Positions 46,820-63,754 are shown, counted from the stretch's first letter. The stretch is DNA of 64,000 bases from Carya illinoinensis (GCF_018687715.1 NC_056758.1:19755001-19819000); one strand, 5' to 3'. Numbers and translations: made by a program. The notes: generated from the letters alone by a model not told the origin.

Positions 46820-47286
46820 TATTCTTTGATAAGGTATCTAGCTCTCCACATTTATAACAGACTCCTTGTCCAGAATGGCATTTTTTGGAATGATGTTCTC
46901 AACACTTTGGATACTGCAGACTGAACGAAGACGTCTTTTTTCCTCTTTCTAATCCCTTGCCTTTTGTCGGACTAGAAAAATATCGGACTAGAAAAATATC
47001 TATTCTTATCAGCACTACCACTTGCAGGAGAAGACATGGTATTCTTGTGTTTAGAATTGATTTGGACAACCAAACCTTTCTATTAAGCTTATGCTATATC
47101 AACTCTTAGTAATTCTTAATTCCGAAACAAGTTACTAGACTATGAATCATAGGCTGAAGTATTCCCCGAAACTTTTGTGCCTACATTCTCTCTTTAGAAA
47201 TCAAGTGAGGTGCGAACCTACCCAATGCCATAAACTTGACAGCATACTGGTCTATAGTCAAACTACCCAGAGTCAAAGACATGAAT
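46820..47286 (-). pseudogene. Gag remnant, part 2 (zinc knuckle side), beside the CACTA element
   Basis: On the minus strand from 47286, LGSLTIDQYAVKFMALGRFA and PHLISKE match the retrotransposon gag core. A knuckle-like CYKCGEL follows at about 46850, after which frame is lost. It continues the gag text from 52527-52990, now 5.2 kb away. Confidence 0.75.
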
Positions 47287-47309
47287 CACTACAAGAAATT
47301 GTTCCATTT

Positions 47310-47700
47310 CCGGAGGCAAAATTCACCGGAAATAATACATAAGTTAGCCGCTATTAGTTATTAGCCGCTATTTCTAATTGTCAACAGATAGCCGCTATTA
47401 TAGAGTCAAGTAAAAGTTTTTCCGGCTACTTTGAAAATAGCTAGAAATATACATTATTTCTGACAATAATAATAGCCGCAAATGAATAAAATTTTGTCGC
47501 AATAATTTTTGCCAAGATCCATCATCTATGGCCAAAATTATTTCTGGCTATATCTTTTAGCCGGAAATATATATTTGCGGCTACTTTTTTAAAGCCGCAA
47601 ATAAATGCTGGCTTGGTTGACTTGGCCAATTTTTTTTCCGGCTATATTTTTTTGCTGGAAATAATTATTTGCAGCTATTTTTTATAGCCGAAAATATGTT
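47310..47700. repeat. CACTA left subterminal repeats
   Basis: At least ten short motifs of the types AGCCGCTAT, GCCGCAAAT and CCGGAAATA in both orientations. Such clusters bind the TNPA-like protein in En/Spm elements; here binding is inferred. Confidence 0.8.
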
Positions 47701-48360
47701 TTTTTATTCATACGTTGTTTTTTCTCTGAAACGTAAAGGTACTTGTTCTTAATAAACAAAAAAATACTATATTTGAAAAAATTCAGTTTTTGCTTGAAAC
47801 ATCATTCATATAACCTCAAAATACATATTTGAAATTCACCACTGTACTGCTATTGTTTTAAGTTTTACATAAAACCATCCAACATATCACAATGGAATAT
47901 AAATTTACAAGTGAAATGTTTTCTATATGGGTTTAACTTTGATCCCATCAATCTTTGACAGCTTCTGAAATGTTTTTGCTCTATATTTCTTGATATCTTG
48001 GTTCAATCCTGTGAGAAATAAGAACAAAAAATAGATCATAAGATTTTAGAGATGTCATCAAACACAAGCTAGCTAGCATGCACAACCAACCAGATAGAAT
48101 GCAAAATGCAATAAATCAAAGTATAAGTATTCAACAGTTGTTCATTTTTCTCGTACATGTTTTCTATACCAACTATGCATGCAGATTTTCTAATCATATT
48201 TAAATCATAATTTGTAAAGGAAGCAGTTGGGAGTTAAACTGCTCCTTCCAAGTGTGCCAATTGCATGAATTTATAGCTAAAACATTGTGCAGTCCGTTAG
48301 CTAGCTATTTCTTAGAGAAAACTGACATTAAACAAGCTGCCAGCAACTCTCATCATCACT
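47701..48360. other. CACTA interior, no clear gene
   Basis: On the minus strand, CTCACAG at about 48015 is followed by a short open stretch (DIKKYRAKTFQKLSKIDG, to about 47935). It could be an exon of a third captured gene, but I cannot name it. Confidence 0.4.
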
Positions 48361-51759
<3,399 letters not shown>

Positions 51760-52329
51760 CTGCATATAAATAACAGAAAATTATTTTTATTTTTATTGTC
51801 AGATTTCAGTTGAAGAGATCATATTTCCATTAAATGAAAAACCAGAAAAATAAACTGAGAAAGAGATTTTCCCAAAATTTCAGGGGGAGGCAACTTAGAG
51901 AAAAATCCTAAATAACAATAGCGGGGGTTTGGGTTAGAAACTAGCGAGGGTTAGAAACTAATTTGTTTCAAAAACAGAGAACTATGGTTTGGGTTAGAAA
52001 CTAGCGAGGGTTATAGAGAGTGAGAAAGAGATTAATGGAGGCTAGAAGTTCTAAAGACAAACTCACCTGTGAGAAGACGATGAGAAGACGGCGGCGCTGG
52101 CTTCTGAATGGAAACCCTCCTGTAGAACCCGAGTGCGAGAGCGAGAGAGAGACAAAGACAGGGACAGAGAGCGAGAAAGAGAGGAAAAATTTCGAGCGTG
52201 GGAAAATAATAAGAGGAGGGAGGGAATTAATTCTGCAGAAGTTATTAAGGCGACTTAAAAAGTCGCCGTAACAAGTAAAAACATGTCGCTGTAACAAATA
52301 CATATAATGGCGAAAATGTTATTAAGTCG
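51760..52329. other. CACTA interior upstream of the chimera
   Basis: Includes a GA-rich stretch (52130-52200, CT-rich on the gene strand) such as plant 5' leaders often have, and a duplicated GGTTTGGGTTAGAAACTAGCG (about 51924 and 51980). A captured promoter is possible, but no start exon was recognised. Confidence 0.4.
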
Positions 52330-52526
52330 ACCTTGGAATGGCTGACAGACTTATTTGCGGCCAGATTATTTCCGGTGCACTGAACTCGCCGCAAATAATG
52401 ATTTTTAGCGGCTATTTTTTTAAGTTGACACAAACATTTTCCTGAAATTGAAAAAATGGCTATTTGCGACCAAAATTGTACCGCCGGAAATAAATTTAGC
52501 CGCAAATACTAATTTTTCTTGTAGTG

Positions 52527-52990
52527 AATTCTTATGCCTTCTCTTGTTTGACAAAACTTGGAAAGAATTTGTTATCAAACTCTTCTTCCTTCCCAATGTC
52601 AAAGCAACTATGGTTCCTAGTTCCCTCACTAGAAGTTGTCTTCGTATATCCCATTAAATTTCAGCTTCTCCTTGTAATAGGTATCCAGCGTATAAAATCT
52701 TCTACTCCTCAATGCATCCATAGATCTCATACGTCCCCTCGAGAACAATTATCCACTTCTCTGCCCTTAAAGGCCCTTTATTAGTAGAAAATTTTGGGTA
52801 ACGATGAATCAGAAACTTCTCATACGAACAACTCCTATTTTCAGGTCTAGGGACGTGCACTTGCTATTGTTGCTGATGTCTAAATTCGCCAGTTAGCAAA
52901 CATAAAACTTCGGCTAATCCTTGCCCTCTGTCTCTTGGAGGATTTTGATTTTCTTGACTCATATCTCCACCAGGGTTTCAGATTATTCTA
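52527..52990 (-). pseudogene. Gag remnant, part 1 (N-terminal side)
   Basis: On the minus strand: CSYEKFLIHRYPKFSTNKGP, then a WDIRRQLLVRELGTIVAL-like stretch, matching the gag at 11.2 kb (CSYERFLAHRTPTFTEKEDP). Stops interrupt it. The CACTA insertion cuts the frame just after this point. Confidence 0.78.
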
Positions 52991-53110
52991 CCACACGTTA
53001 TGTGTTACTTCTAGAAACACACAGGTATGCTCTTATTTGGGGGAAATGATAGCTCTTATACTCAAAAAATTCAAGCCTAAGAAAGACTAAAATTCCAATC
53101 CTATAATTTG

Positions 53111-53280
53111 GGAGAAATGATAATTGTAGTTGTGAGTGCGCAAGCGCCACTCACTCTTTTTGAAAAAAGTGATTAAATACAGGACCTATATCAAAAATTA
53201 GTATTGCAATAGTAAACCCCACTCTTTTAAAAAACGAATACACGGCGCTTACACATCCTACGCCTGTATGTATCATTACT
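53111..53280. mobile_element. Mutator-type MITE (170 bp) with 9-bp target duplication
   Basis: Exact 9-bp direct repeat TATAATTTG at 53102-53110 and 53281-53289. Ends are imperfect inverted repeats: left GAAATGATA...GTGCGCAAGCGCC, right (inverted) GTAATGATA...GTGTAAGCGCC, about 35 bp each. A 9-bp duplication is typical of Mutator-like elements. No coding capacity. Confidence 0.8.
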
Positions 53281-54076
53281 TATAATTTGATGCAATTCCT
53301 AGGGACATGTGGGTTTAACCCAGAGATGTATTTCTATAATACCACCATGTGATGCCCTTAGATTTCATTTGGTATTAGACAGACTTTGAAGCGTCAGGAC
53401 ATACAACACAAGGTTACCTGCCCTCATTCATAACAATTAAGGATGTAATGCACCTAACATACATCTAACAATATGTAGTATTTGTAGTGGATATATTTTT
53501 TTCTCTATAAGCAATACTATGCACCGGACATGTTATATCCCAAACATAAAATATATTCCATATACAGAAGATAATAGATGTTCAAATTACAAGATAAATC
53601 GAAAATATTTAATCACTTTTTGAAAAAAGTGATTAAATACAGGACCTACATCAAAAAATAGTATTTCAATAGTAGACCCCACTCTTTTAAAAAACGAATA
53701 CACGGCGCTTACACATCCTACGCCTGTATGTATCATTACTTATAATTTGATCCAATTCCTAGGGACATGTGGGTTTAACCCAGAGATGTATTTCTTTAAT
53801 ACCACCATGTGATGCCCTTAGATTTCATTTGGTATTAGATAGACTTTGAAGCGTCGGGACATACAACACAAGGTTACCTGCAATCATTCATAACAATTAA
53901 GAATGTAATGCACCTAACATACATCTAACAATATGTAGTATTTGTAGTGGATATAATTTTTTCTCTATAAGCAATACTATGCACTGGACATGTTATATCC
54001 CAAACATAAAATATATTCCATATACAGAAGATAATAGATGTTCAAATTACAACATAAATCGAAAATATTTGTAACC
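53157..54076. repeat. 460-bp tandem duplication, near-identical copies
   Basis: TTTTTGAAAAAAGTGATTAA begins at about 53157 and again at 53617. The copies run to about 53616 and 54076 and differ at only a dozen or so bases. The left breakpoint lies inside the MITE, so the second copy carries just its right two thirds. Duplication thus came after the MITE insertion. Confidence 0.92.
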
Positions 54077-55099
54077 ATGATAGTACTGGAGGCAGAGCTC
54101 CTTAAGTAAATATAGAAACTAATATAACTAATAGGCTAATCCATCGATTAGCTCACACAACTTGGTCAAGGATGCCCTAATACTATCAATAAAATGGGCA
54201 TTGAAACAATGAGCTTCATGTCGTGTTGTCTTTGTCTAGTCCACCATATCCAATCGGTCATCCTCCATTACGCCTCTTGATCCTAGCACATGATCTACCA
54301 TTATAGGAAGAATGATAGTTGGGACTACTAAGTGAAATTTGATTATAAATCTTAGCAAATTAATAAGCAATTTAAACTAGCAATTTAAAGATACATGCGT
54401 GATAGTAAAAACATGAATGCAAAACATGAACATGAGTAAGCTTGAAGTGACTTGGCAAATAACATGATATGTACTGACATGACTTGAACTAATATAAAAT
54501 AATATGCACTGGCATGAATGTGACATACCAAGATTCCGTTTGGGATCGGACGGATATTCAAAGCATCGGGACATGCAACACAAGTTTACCTGACATATAA
54601 AATGCAATGTTCCTAGCATGTATCTACCATTATGCAATATTTGCAGCAGATAATTTTTTTTTTTAGAAATACTATGCACCAAACTTATAATATCCCAAAT
54701 AGTTAAATCGTAACCTAAGCATACTTAACAAAATAAACATCCCCAATTTCAGTACGAGTCTCAGAAGATTGTAATCTCACAAATATGGGAGACCAGACTC
54801 CATATTTACATTATCAAAATATACTGTTGAGGAAGTTCGTCGAGTAACACGTGTAACTCGACTAGCGAGGCCAAAAAACTATCCAAAAATTAGCTATGGA
54901 AGCTGTAAGCTCCACGTCGTGTCTATGGCGTCTAGTCAACCTCCTCCAGTCTACCATTGTCCGCTCTTTGCTCTGATCCTGACACATTGCCTACCATTTA
55001 GGGGGAATGGTAGTTGGGACTACTACGATGAGATTTGATTACAAATCTCAGTAAGTTAACAAGAAACTCCCACACAGATTGACGATGCATGCATGACAG

Positions 55100-55450
55100 T
55101 AAAAGCATGAATGCATAATCAAAGTTATAAGTAAACATAGCATAACTTGACATATGGCATAGCATAACTTACATAAATTGAACTGAAACGTGAACTGAAC
55201 TTGACTTGACATGACATGAACTTGAACTTAAAATATAGCATGGACTAGCAACATAACATGAACGTGAACTTGAAGATAACATGAAATGAACGTGAACTTA
55301 AAACATAATGTGAACATGAACATAACATAACATAAACGTGAACATAACATGATATGAACATGAACTTGAAACTTAACGTAAACATGAACAATCCATGTAC
55401 GTGAACATAACATAACTTAACATTAACTTGATCTGAAACTTCACTTAATG
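55100..55450. repeat. Irregular ACATGAACGTGAACTTGA-type repeats
   Basis: Short units of ACATGA, ACGTGA and ACTTGA repeat many times with no fixed period. The minus-strand Cys/His/Val-rich frames over it are products of the repeat. Confidence 0.75.
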
Positions 55451-55470
55451 TGGACTTAATCTGAAACTTA

Positions 55471-55758
55471 TTCTTATCTCATTGGATCACTATGATTGTT
55501 TATTCTTATCTCATAGGGTCACCATGATTGCTTATTCTTATCTCATAGGGTTACCATGATAGTGTATTCTTATCTCATGGGTTCACCATGATTGCTTATT
55601 CTTATCTCATGGGGTTACCAAGATGGTGTATTCTTATCTCATGGGGTTACCATGATTGCTTATTCTTATCTCATGGGTTTATCATGATGGTATATTATTA
55701 TTTCATGGGATTACCATGATTGCTTATTCTTATCTCATAGGATTACCATGATGGTGTA
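55471..55758. repeat. Nine exact-length 32-bp tandem units in alternating types
   Basis: TTCTTATCTC or a close variant starts at 55471, 55503, 55535, 55567, 55599, 55631, 55663, 55695 and 55727. Units 2, 4, 6 and 8 end GATTGCTTA; units 3, 5, 7 and 9 end in GATGGTGTA-like text. The true repeat is therefore a 64-bp dimer. Confidence 0.95.
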
Positions 55759-58184
55759 GTCACAATAAACTGAACAATAACTTAACTGCACAAGTACATA
55801 CATGGGACATAAATATTTCATAACTTGACATAGCGTGCAACAAACAACATTTTGTAACATAGCATACTTGTAATAGTGAACTTTATGTGACATGGCTTAC
55901 ATGTAACAAATGACATACTTAACATGATATACATGCACTGTATAGGAATACATGACAGAATATCTTGTGTAACAGATGAATAATTCATGACAGAGTGAAT
56001 TATGTGTAACTAAAAAATATGTGATAACTTGGCATGGCATGACATATATGATAACACACATACACATACTGTAGTTCATTTACTTAGCATTCATACAAAG
56101 CAAATTGCTAGTAAGTTAAAAGCTAACTTACCTCGATCGTATCGTTTTATGATAATAAAATGCGAAACACGAGGAACTGTAAGAGGGTATTTAAAAATTT
56201 TAAAAATTTAATTACTAAAGATTAGAAGCAAGAAAAAAGTTAACTTAGAGTAAGATTACCATTTTATCCCCAACATGTGGTAAAATTACCATTTTACCCC
56301 TAACTTAAGGTTTTCACATACTCCAAAAATTTTTAAAATTCACATTCCTCATGTAAATTTTGTCCTAAAATCAATTATCAACTCAGAAAAATTGAAAACA
56401 ATTCACAACTATGGAAAACACGCTATGGCCAAAACATCCATAGGCCATTTCTCTTGATTTTTGTTGCAATTCCTTCCAACTTCAAAACTCATGCTTAAAT
56501 CAAAATTTTCCAACAAAGATCTTCCTATCCTAAGTTTAAAACAATTCTTTAGAAAAAGCTAATAATCAACACCAATATTTTTGTAAAAAGATCCAAACCC
56601 TTGGATCACAAGTTTTGACCTTAAATCAAAACATCTCCAAGAATCCCAAAAAAATCAAATCTTACTTCTAACATATTCATAACATCATCATAAGATTAAT
56701 CATGTTTTAAATCATCAAAATAAAGTCACAAAACTCACAAAATAACACTTGGAGGTTTTGGTTTTACACTTAGTCCAAAAACAGAAACTTGTTTCTCAAC
56801 TAGCTTTGATAAATCTCTTGATCAATGGCTTAAGAAGGTGAGATATTCGAAATAAAACATCACATGATTTAAAAATGTGTCCTAAAGAATATTCAACCAT
56901 CAAAATTAAAATCACATGGCCAAAAATCAATAAAACATTAATCTAATCCAGAAACATCAAATCTTAGGCATTACTGACTTGTTGCATAGAAAAATCATAT
57001 CTTTGAAACTAATACTAAATATCTTCAAAATAATATCCAAACATGAAAATAAGAGACTTATGATCATCATAAAAAAATATCAAAGCCTTTAGAGTAAGAT
57101 CAAACCACAAAATATTCAAATTTTCTCCAAATAAAAACTGTTTTTCCACTTCCAGTTTTCAAGTTTATAGATCTAAGAAAATATATCATCAAAAGCTTTA
57201 GTCTGTAACAAAACCTCAATGAACACTCTTAAACACATTCTAACAAAAATTCATAAAACTTTCGGTCCAAGATATGTCCATTAGCTTGGTCAAAAATTTC
57301 AAAACATAACATACTGCCCAGTTTCACGCCCAGAATGACCTTTCCAGAGTTAAAAATACTTTTTACCAACCAAATGATCATGGAATGATACAACTAATAT
57401 ATTTACGTAAACTATACTCAAATAGGAACAACTTTTATGAAGGATTCATTGTTTAAAAATACTTACAAAGGGTCAAAAAGCTCTAAGGAAAAAGACCCAG
57501 AAATCTATCTAAGAGAGCTCTTTTGGGTTTCTCTCTAAGAACGGGGTGAAGAAGTGATTAAAGGGAAAGAAATGTGTCTTTCATGACTCTAGCCTTCTAG
57601 AGGGGGAAGATATGGGCTTTAATGACTTTTGATTGGAGGTGGCTATGTAACATAAAGTTGAGAACAGTGAGGGGAAAGGACTGCCTGCAGAAGTTGTGAG
57701 ATATGGAGGTTGATGAGGTGAGTTTCTCCATCACATTAAGCCACTAATGAGTGCAGCCAAGGGCAGTGGATGGTTTGCCATGTGGGGGAGGAAACTTCTT
57801 CAAGAAGCTTTGCCAAGGTGGCCAAATTCGGGGGCCTTGGTGAGTCTCAACCAAGTGGGCTACAATTTGGGGTTTAAAGGGGGTTTGGTTAGGGTTTGAG
57901 ATGCTATCAAGCCCAAATTCAATTTTTCTTAGCCCAATCAAATTTCCATGGTTTAAACGGTTGGATAATGATATCATAAGAAGGATTTGATGAATTAATA
58001 GAATGTGGAAGTGATTTAATCAAGTGATTAAATACAATGATAGAAATCGGATAAAAAGGGGTTTGGATGCCAACTTTAGGGTCTAGGGAAACCATTTAGG
58101 GTTTCAGTTTTTCAACCAAGCTTTTGGGGTTTCACTTGGATTCCAACTGTTTAGGGTATTGTTAAGGTTGAAACCCTCTTTGAT

Positions 58185-60482
58185 TGTGATGACCCGCTTT
58201 TACGTGTATTTTCACTGAAGGGTTGTTTTTAATTTAATTAATATATTAGTTTATTTATTTTGAATTAATGTGTTTTCAATTGGTTTTTAATTTATTTGAT
58301 GTGTTTATTTTATTTAGTCGTTTTACGGTTTTTAAAATCGTTTTCGGCGGATCAGTTTTGGTTTCCGGAGTGAGGACTGGACCTCATTTCTTTTCCCTCA
58401 TCTTTTCTTTTCTTTTCTCTTTTTCCTTTTTCTTTTTCCTTTTCCTTCTTTTTCTTTCTTTTTCTTTTTTTTCTTCTTCTTTCTTCTTCCTCCTCTCCCG
58501 CGTACGCAGCAGCCCCCTTTTCTCTCCATCCCGTCGCTGCCCCTTTGACCGGCCGGTTCTCCGCCGTCCGGCCACCGTTTGATGCACCGTCACCACCATT
58601 CTCTTCCCCTTCCACCATAGATCATCCCCACCAATTTTCAGAGCCATCGGACCAGCCGTTTGCTTTCGAGAGCCGCCGGAAGTGGCTGCACCTGCTCTGT
58701 TTTTGCCCCTGTCGCCGGAACTGTTTTCTGCCCAGACCGCAGCCGTCCGGCCACCGTTTGGCTCGCCGCCGGTCTCGTTCGAACCCCCTCCCTCCGGCGC
58801 ACCTTCCCACCAAATATCTCCCCCATCCGGCCGGCCGTTTGGCCGGAAGAGCCATTTCTTTCCCCACGGATTTTACTCCGATCCGCCGCCGTCTCTCCAC
58901 CTCCGGCCACCATTTCTTCACCACTTCATCACCGACTCCTTGCCATCCTAACCCACCTATTTCCGGCCTCCAACGACCACCGGAACAGCTCCTACGAGCT
59001 TGCTTTCCGATTTGAGTTTTCCGGCCTATTTCCGGCGTTTTCGCCGCCACCCACGGCCAACCACCACTTCCAATAGCTTCACAATCATCCCTAAACCATT
59101 CCCTATCAATCCTAAGCCCTGGTTTGTCCCCGTTCAAAAATGGGTAATTTATTACCCACGGACACAGTGTAAATTACACTGTTACGTTGCTTTTCCTCCG
59201 CCGTTTGCAACGCCGCGAGCTTTCTAAAAATACCGTATAGCGCTGTAAGTATTTTCCAAACCCTATTTACAGATTTAAATATATATTGCTCATTCAATAA
59301 ATATTTGTTGTTGGTTGTTGATTCCGGACTGAGTCCGAGGAGTTTCGGGGGTCGGATGGATGGAGGACGGAGTTGTCTGTTTTATTGATTTATGTTGTTG
59401 GATTATTTTATTATGCATTGATATGGCATTTCATGGTGCATGCACATGTGTTTGTGGGATTTGTGTGAAAAGCCTGTGTATTGGCGTGAGTGGTTTTACG
59501 GGTGCGTGTGTATCACGAGCCCAAGCCGGGATGGGTTATTATCTCGGTGGAGCTCCTCTGGTCACTCGGGAGCGGAATAAACTGAGTGATGTCCCCTGAG
59601 TTGTCGAGAGAGATGACGGGAGCGGGGCTAGGGGATGCTTGGCTACGAACGCGCCGGGCGCGGAACCGGGCATCGCCCTACTCACCGACTCCGTGGCCCT
59701 TTGCTGGCGAGGGCTAGAGGATGCTTGGCTACGCACGCGCGGGGCGCGGAACTGGGCATCGCTTGTTAGGTGTCACATGCGTGGTGGTACTCTGCGGTGT
59801 GACACTGGAGCCAGGGTGTGCGGATGACCCCTAGGGGAGGTCATGGTGCATACGGTTAAAATTGGATAATGGTTTGTGAGGCCAAATGGGACTTTTGGCG
59901 TGGGCCAGATGGACTTCTGGCGAGATATTGGGCCGGATGGACTTCCGGCGAGATATTGGGCCAAATGGACTTTTGGCGTGTTTTTCGGAAAGGATATGTT
60001 TTTGGGCCAAATGGGTTTTGGCGTGTGTGGAAAATTGGTGTTTTTGGGCTTTGTGCATCGGGCATGTTTCATGCATCTTGTTTGAGTTATATGTGTTTTT
60101 ATTTGGTAGTGTTTGGGTTTTACTTACCTGCGGAACCATTTGTGGTTCCGTAGCTTTTGGTGCAGGAGTTGAGGATGAGGAGGAAGAGGCTGAGCCCGAG
60201 GATGCGGCTCCGCCGGGTTGCTGATGCTATCTTTTATATTTGTTCAAAACTGTATTTGTGTTTTGTAATATTTTATCTATGTACGTTTTAAACAGCTTGT
60301 ATTACGTTAAGAAAAATTCTGGTACTTAGTTATGACTTTCTTTATCCGCTGCGAGTTTCTCTGTACACATCTGTTGCCTTGCACACACTCGGCACCCGAC
60401 GATGGGATGGTGACCCGGGTTGTCACCATCCGGACGTCTCAATTTCCCCGTGTTCGGGCGTGGGGATTTTGGGGGCGTCACA
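58185..60482 (+). repeat. 5' LTR (2,298 bp)
   Basis: TGTGATGACCC to GGGGGCGTCACA. Contains a polypyrimidine tract (58388-58500), two copies of a GGATGCTTGGCTACG unit (about 59630 and 59720), and about five units of roughly 29 bp with GGCCAAATGGACTTTTGGCG (59878-60027). The final open frame ends EEEEAEPEDAAPPGC then TGA at 60222-60224. Confidence 0.95.
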
Positions 60483-60484
60483 GG

Positions 60485-60496
60485 TGGTATCAGAGC
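60485..60496 (+). other. Primer-binding site (initiator Met tRNA)
   Basis: Canonical TGGTATCAGAGC two bases after the LTR. Confidence 0.95.
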
Positions 60497-63400
60497 GGTT
60501 TGGCTCTGGGTAAAACCACATGTCCCGTAGGTAGTACCAGAATGTTTTTAAAGGTTGTGTTTCAAAAATTATGTTAAGTAAAGTTGTTATTTGATTTGTT
60601 TTATTTGTTTGAACTTGTTTGCTTGTTTTTATTTATTTGGTTATGTTTTTGCATGCTGGTTTCTTTTGTTTCTTGCTGTGTGATGTTGGTTTTGGTTTTT
60701 GGTTTTACGATGGTTTTATTTGTTTTTCTTTAACTTGATTTGATTTTATTTGAATTGCAAGTATGTTGTTTATTTGTTTTGTTTATTTTGTTTTAAGTTG
60801 TTTTGTTTTGTTTTGTCCGGTGTTAAAGTGGGATTGAGGATTGTGCTATGATAGGAGGACGGTACTATTGAGAATGTTGTTGAAAAAAAAAAAAACTTAG
60901 TGAAGTAGGGTTGAATTTTTATAAAGGTGGGTTACTTTCATAATATTGTGGCTAGAAGGGAACGACATGGATTAGGCAATTTCTTGGGAGTAGGAATGTA
61001 AGTTGCAACCAAGGAGGGGAGTTAGCTTTAAGTCGCTTAAGACGGTTGAGGTCTTAGGTTTTGTAGAAATTATGTAATGAAGCTATAGAATAGGAGAGTG
61101 TAGGTTCAACGAACTTTAAGGATTGGTTTAGGAAAATTTTATCTAAGGTTTGAGGCCTTATAGATTTTAGGAAATAAGATTTTGGTAATTAAGGTTTTAG
61201 GTTCGACAAGCTTTGGGGGAAATAATTAAATTTCAAGTTTTAAATTTCGCTTATTCGGATGAACAATTTGGTGGCAATTGGGGTTTTAAAAATTTACAAG
61301 TTTTAAGGTGAATGTTTTGGATTAAAGCTATCAATCTCGAGGATTTCAGAAAATGACTTATTATCCGTTAATGTATTAGATTTTAAAGGTTTTGGGAGCC
61401 GATTGTTCTATTATGGGGTGTAAGCTCATTGATCTTAGAAATTTTAGAAATTATTCTTATTTGATTTAAGGTTTTAGAATTGCAGAGTTGAAGGACCAAT
61501 TTATAATAAGAGTTGAGTTCTTAATTTTACAGACTTGGGGTGCTAGCTTGATCCACTCTAGAGAGTGATTAGTTTGCAACCATCAAAATGGGGTTGATCA
61601 GAGTTTAGTTAATAATATGAAATTTTTCTGGGGTACATTTCTTTGAGAATGGAAGGTAATGATTTAGCTCATATACTTCTTTGAGGATTGTAGATATTGA
61701 CTTAGTTCAGAAAATGACTATTGTTAACTCGAGGTTGTAGTAATCGATTTTAGGAAATGATTTTTGTCGGTTCGGAAGAAATAGATCCATTGAGGTTTTG
61801 GAAGCAATAGTTTAATTGTTGGTATTGAATTCGATTGAAGTTGAGACCTTATGTTCTATAAACTTTTGGGAACGGATTATTAGCAGGTTTAAGGTCATTT
61901 TCAGTACAAAGCTTTAAGCGATAACTATTTACTGATATTAAGGGTATAAGTTAAGCAGATATAGGAATGAGTCATGTTGATTTGCGGATATAAGTCGAGA
62001 TGGTGGAAATAGTGGTAGTAGACTATTTGTGTGTTGGAATGACTATTGGTTTCGGCTAAGGACGTATAAGATTGACACGTGATAGTGGTAAATCGATTGG
62101 GGCGTTCAGTCGAAGCGTGTTACTCAATGGAATGTGGGTTGGCAATAATTGTTATAGCTCGAGGTTATAGTGACAAGTTTTAGGATTGATTCATACCGAG
62201 TTGAGGATAATAGATGATGCAGTTTTGGGAAATGAAATTTTGTTTATTTTGAGGATAAGGTACGGATGTTGGAAATGGAAGTGATGGATCACTTATACGT
62301 TAGAATGATTATTGATCTTAGCTAAGGATACATGAGATCCATTTATAGTGGTGGTGAGGGTGTATGGATTTCGGAGAGTACAAATCCTAGTCTCTTTTTG
62401 GGCTTGAGAGAAATGGCTTTGGTGAGTACTGAAAATGGATTAGATGTGATAGTATTAAATTCAATAGATTTTAACTTCGAGTTCTTAGTGAGTTGATCGG
62501 AGTGTACAGTTGAAGTGGGTTACCAATTGGAGTGATAGTTGGCATTTATTGTGGAGACTATCTTAGAGAATTAATTGTGACTTGAGGTCACACAGGAATT
62601 TAAATTTTGAGACTATACTTTCTTTTGGAGTTTTGAGTGTCCAATTGGGAGAATTATATACATTTTATTTAACTAGAAGAGAGATTGTTGAGTCGCCAGG
62701 TGTAGTGGATAATAAAATCTTGAAAGTGGAAGTTTGGGAATCAGCGGTGATTAACCTAAACAGGTACGTAAGGTAATAAGCAGTAGAAGTCAGGAGAGTA
62801 GTGCCATAGTTTTGATGGATTGGAGGTTTGAATAGCATGGCCTATCTTGAGATTTAATTTTGTATGCAATTGAAGGAAATAGTCGTGCTAATATTAGGGT
62901 TATGAGAATAGAAGTAGGTAAGTGAGTTTATAAGAAGGGTTTATTAAGGTTATGGTGAATTCAATCGTGGTTCGTAGTGTGTTTAGTCATCTCTAAATTT
63001 AGACGATATTCAGAATTTAGGGGATGATTTTGATTTGATTAAGGTAGCTAGAGATAATTGAGGGATAGGAGTGATGATTCACGATTTTGGGAGATTTTAT
63101 TTTCTATCAAAGTGTGGTAAAGGATTTTCTTGCTTCCAGGTGTTAGAGTTAGCTTGTACTCAAGGGTGTTATTTTATGAGGATATAGTCTTTTTACATTT
63201 TGGCGAGTTATCAGAGTGTGCACGGAAGCGTGATATTTTGGAGATAATTAGGTATTTAAATTTTGTGCTGAATTTGGGTAATTAGTGACGACTCGAAATT
63301 TCAAGCAGGTACTTGTAATTGGAGAGTAATATTTTAGTTATGCATATGATGATTATTGATGGTTTATTTTGGAAGTGACTATTAGATTACCAAGATATGG

Positions 63401-63754
63401 TATACAATGAAAGTTTCGATAATATAGCATAAGAGTTGATTGAGATTAATACAGTTCATTCTAATAAGAAGTACTAATTGTTGAAATTTGCTTGGGTGCG
63501 GTTTTGAAGTTCTTGTGGATATGGTGATTTCGGTTTACGTGGCCGCTTTAAGAGTTCTAGACGTGATGCATTTCTGGGAGATTAGTGCGAATATGATGGA
63601 GTTGCTTATAGGAGTATTTTTGGGAAGCGCGTTCTTCATTCTTGTGTGGAAATGGATGATGGTATGATTTTCTCAAGTATAATCGGAGTTGTTTATGGTA
63701 TCCTGCTTGGTGCTGAGGTTTGATCTCGCAAATTTCGAGGACGAAATTTGTTTT
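60497..63754 (+). other. Non-coding interior; module shared with the element at 12-13.6 kb
   Basis: The leader to about 60880 matches 10750-11035. The gag present there is missing here, and the sequence resumes after an A12 run (60884-60896) with text matching 12150 onward. Longest frames are about 64 codons. The module is about 1.2 kb longer than in the older element. Confidence 0.88.

Larger units (their letters stand above)
54077..58184 (-). other. Degenerate LTR-like sequence, no gene
   Basis: About 4 kb of AT-rich non-coding DNA. Bases 54520-54720 are a third, more diverged relative of the 460-bp unit (AGCATCGGGACATGCAACAC; compare 53390). GGAATGGTAGTTGGGACTAC occurs at about 55004 and a related copy at 54310. 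The layout suggests an LTR on the minus strand, but ends were not found. Confidence 0.5.

Noticed and set aside
55471..55758. CRISPR-like array of regular direct repeats
   Set aside because: Units are contiguous with no unique spacers, and the context is a plant nuclear genome; it is a minisatellite.
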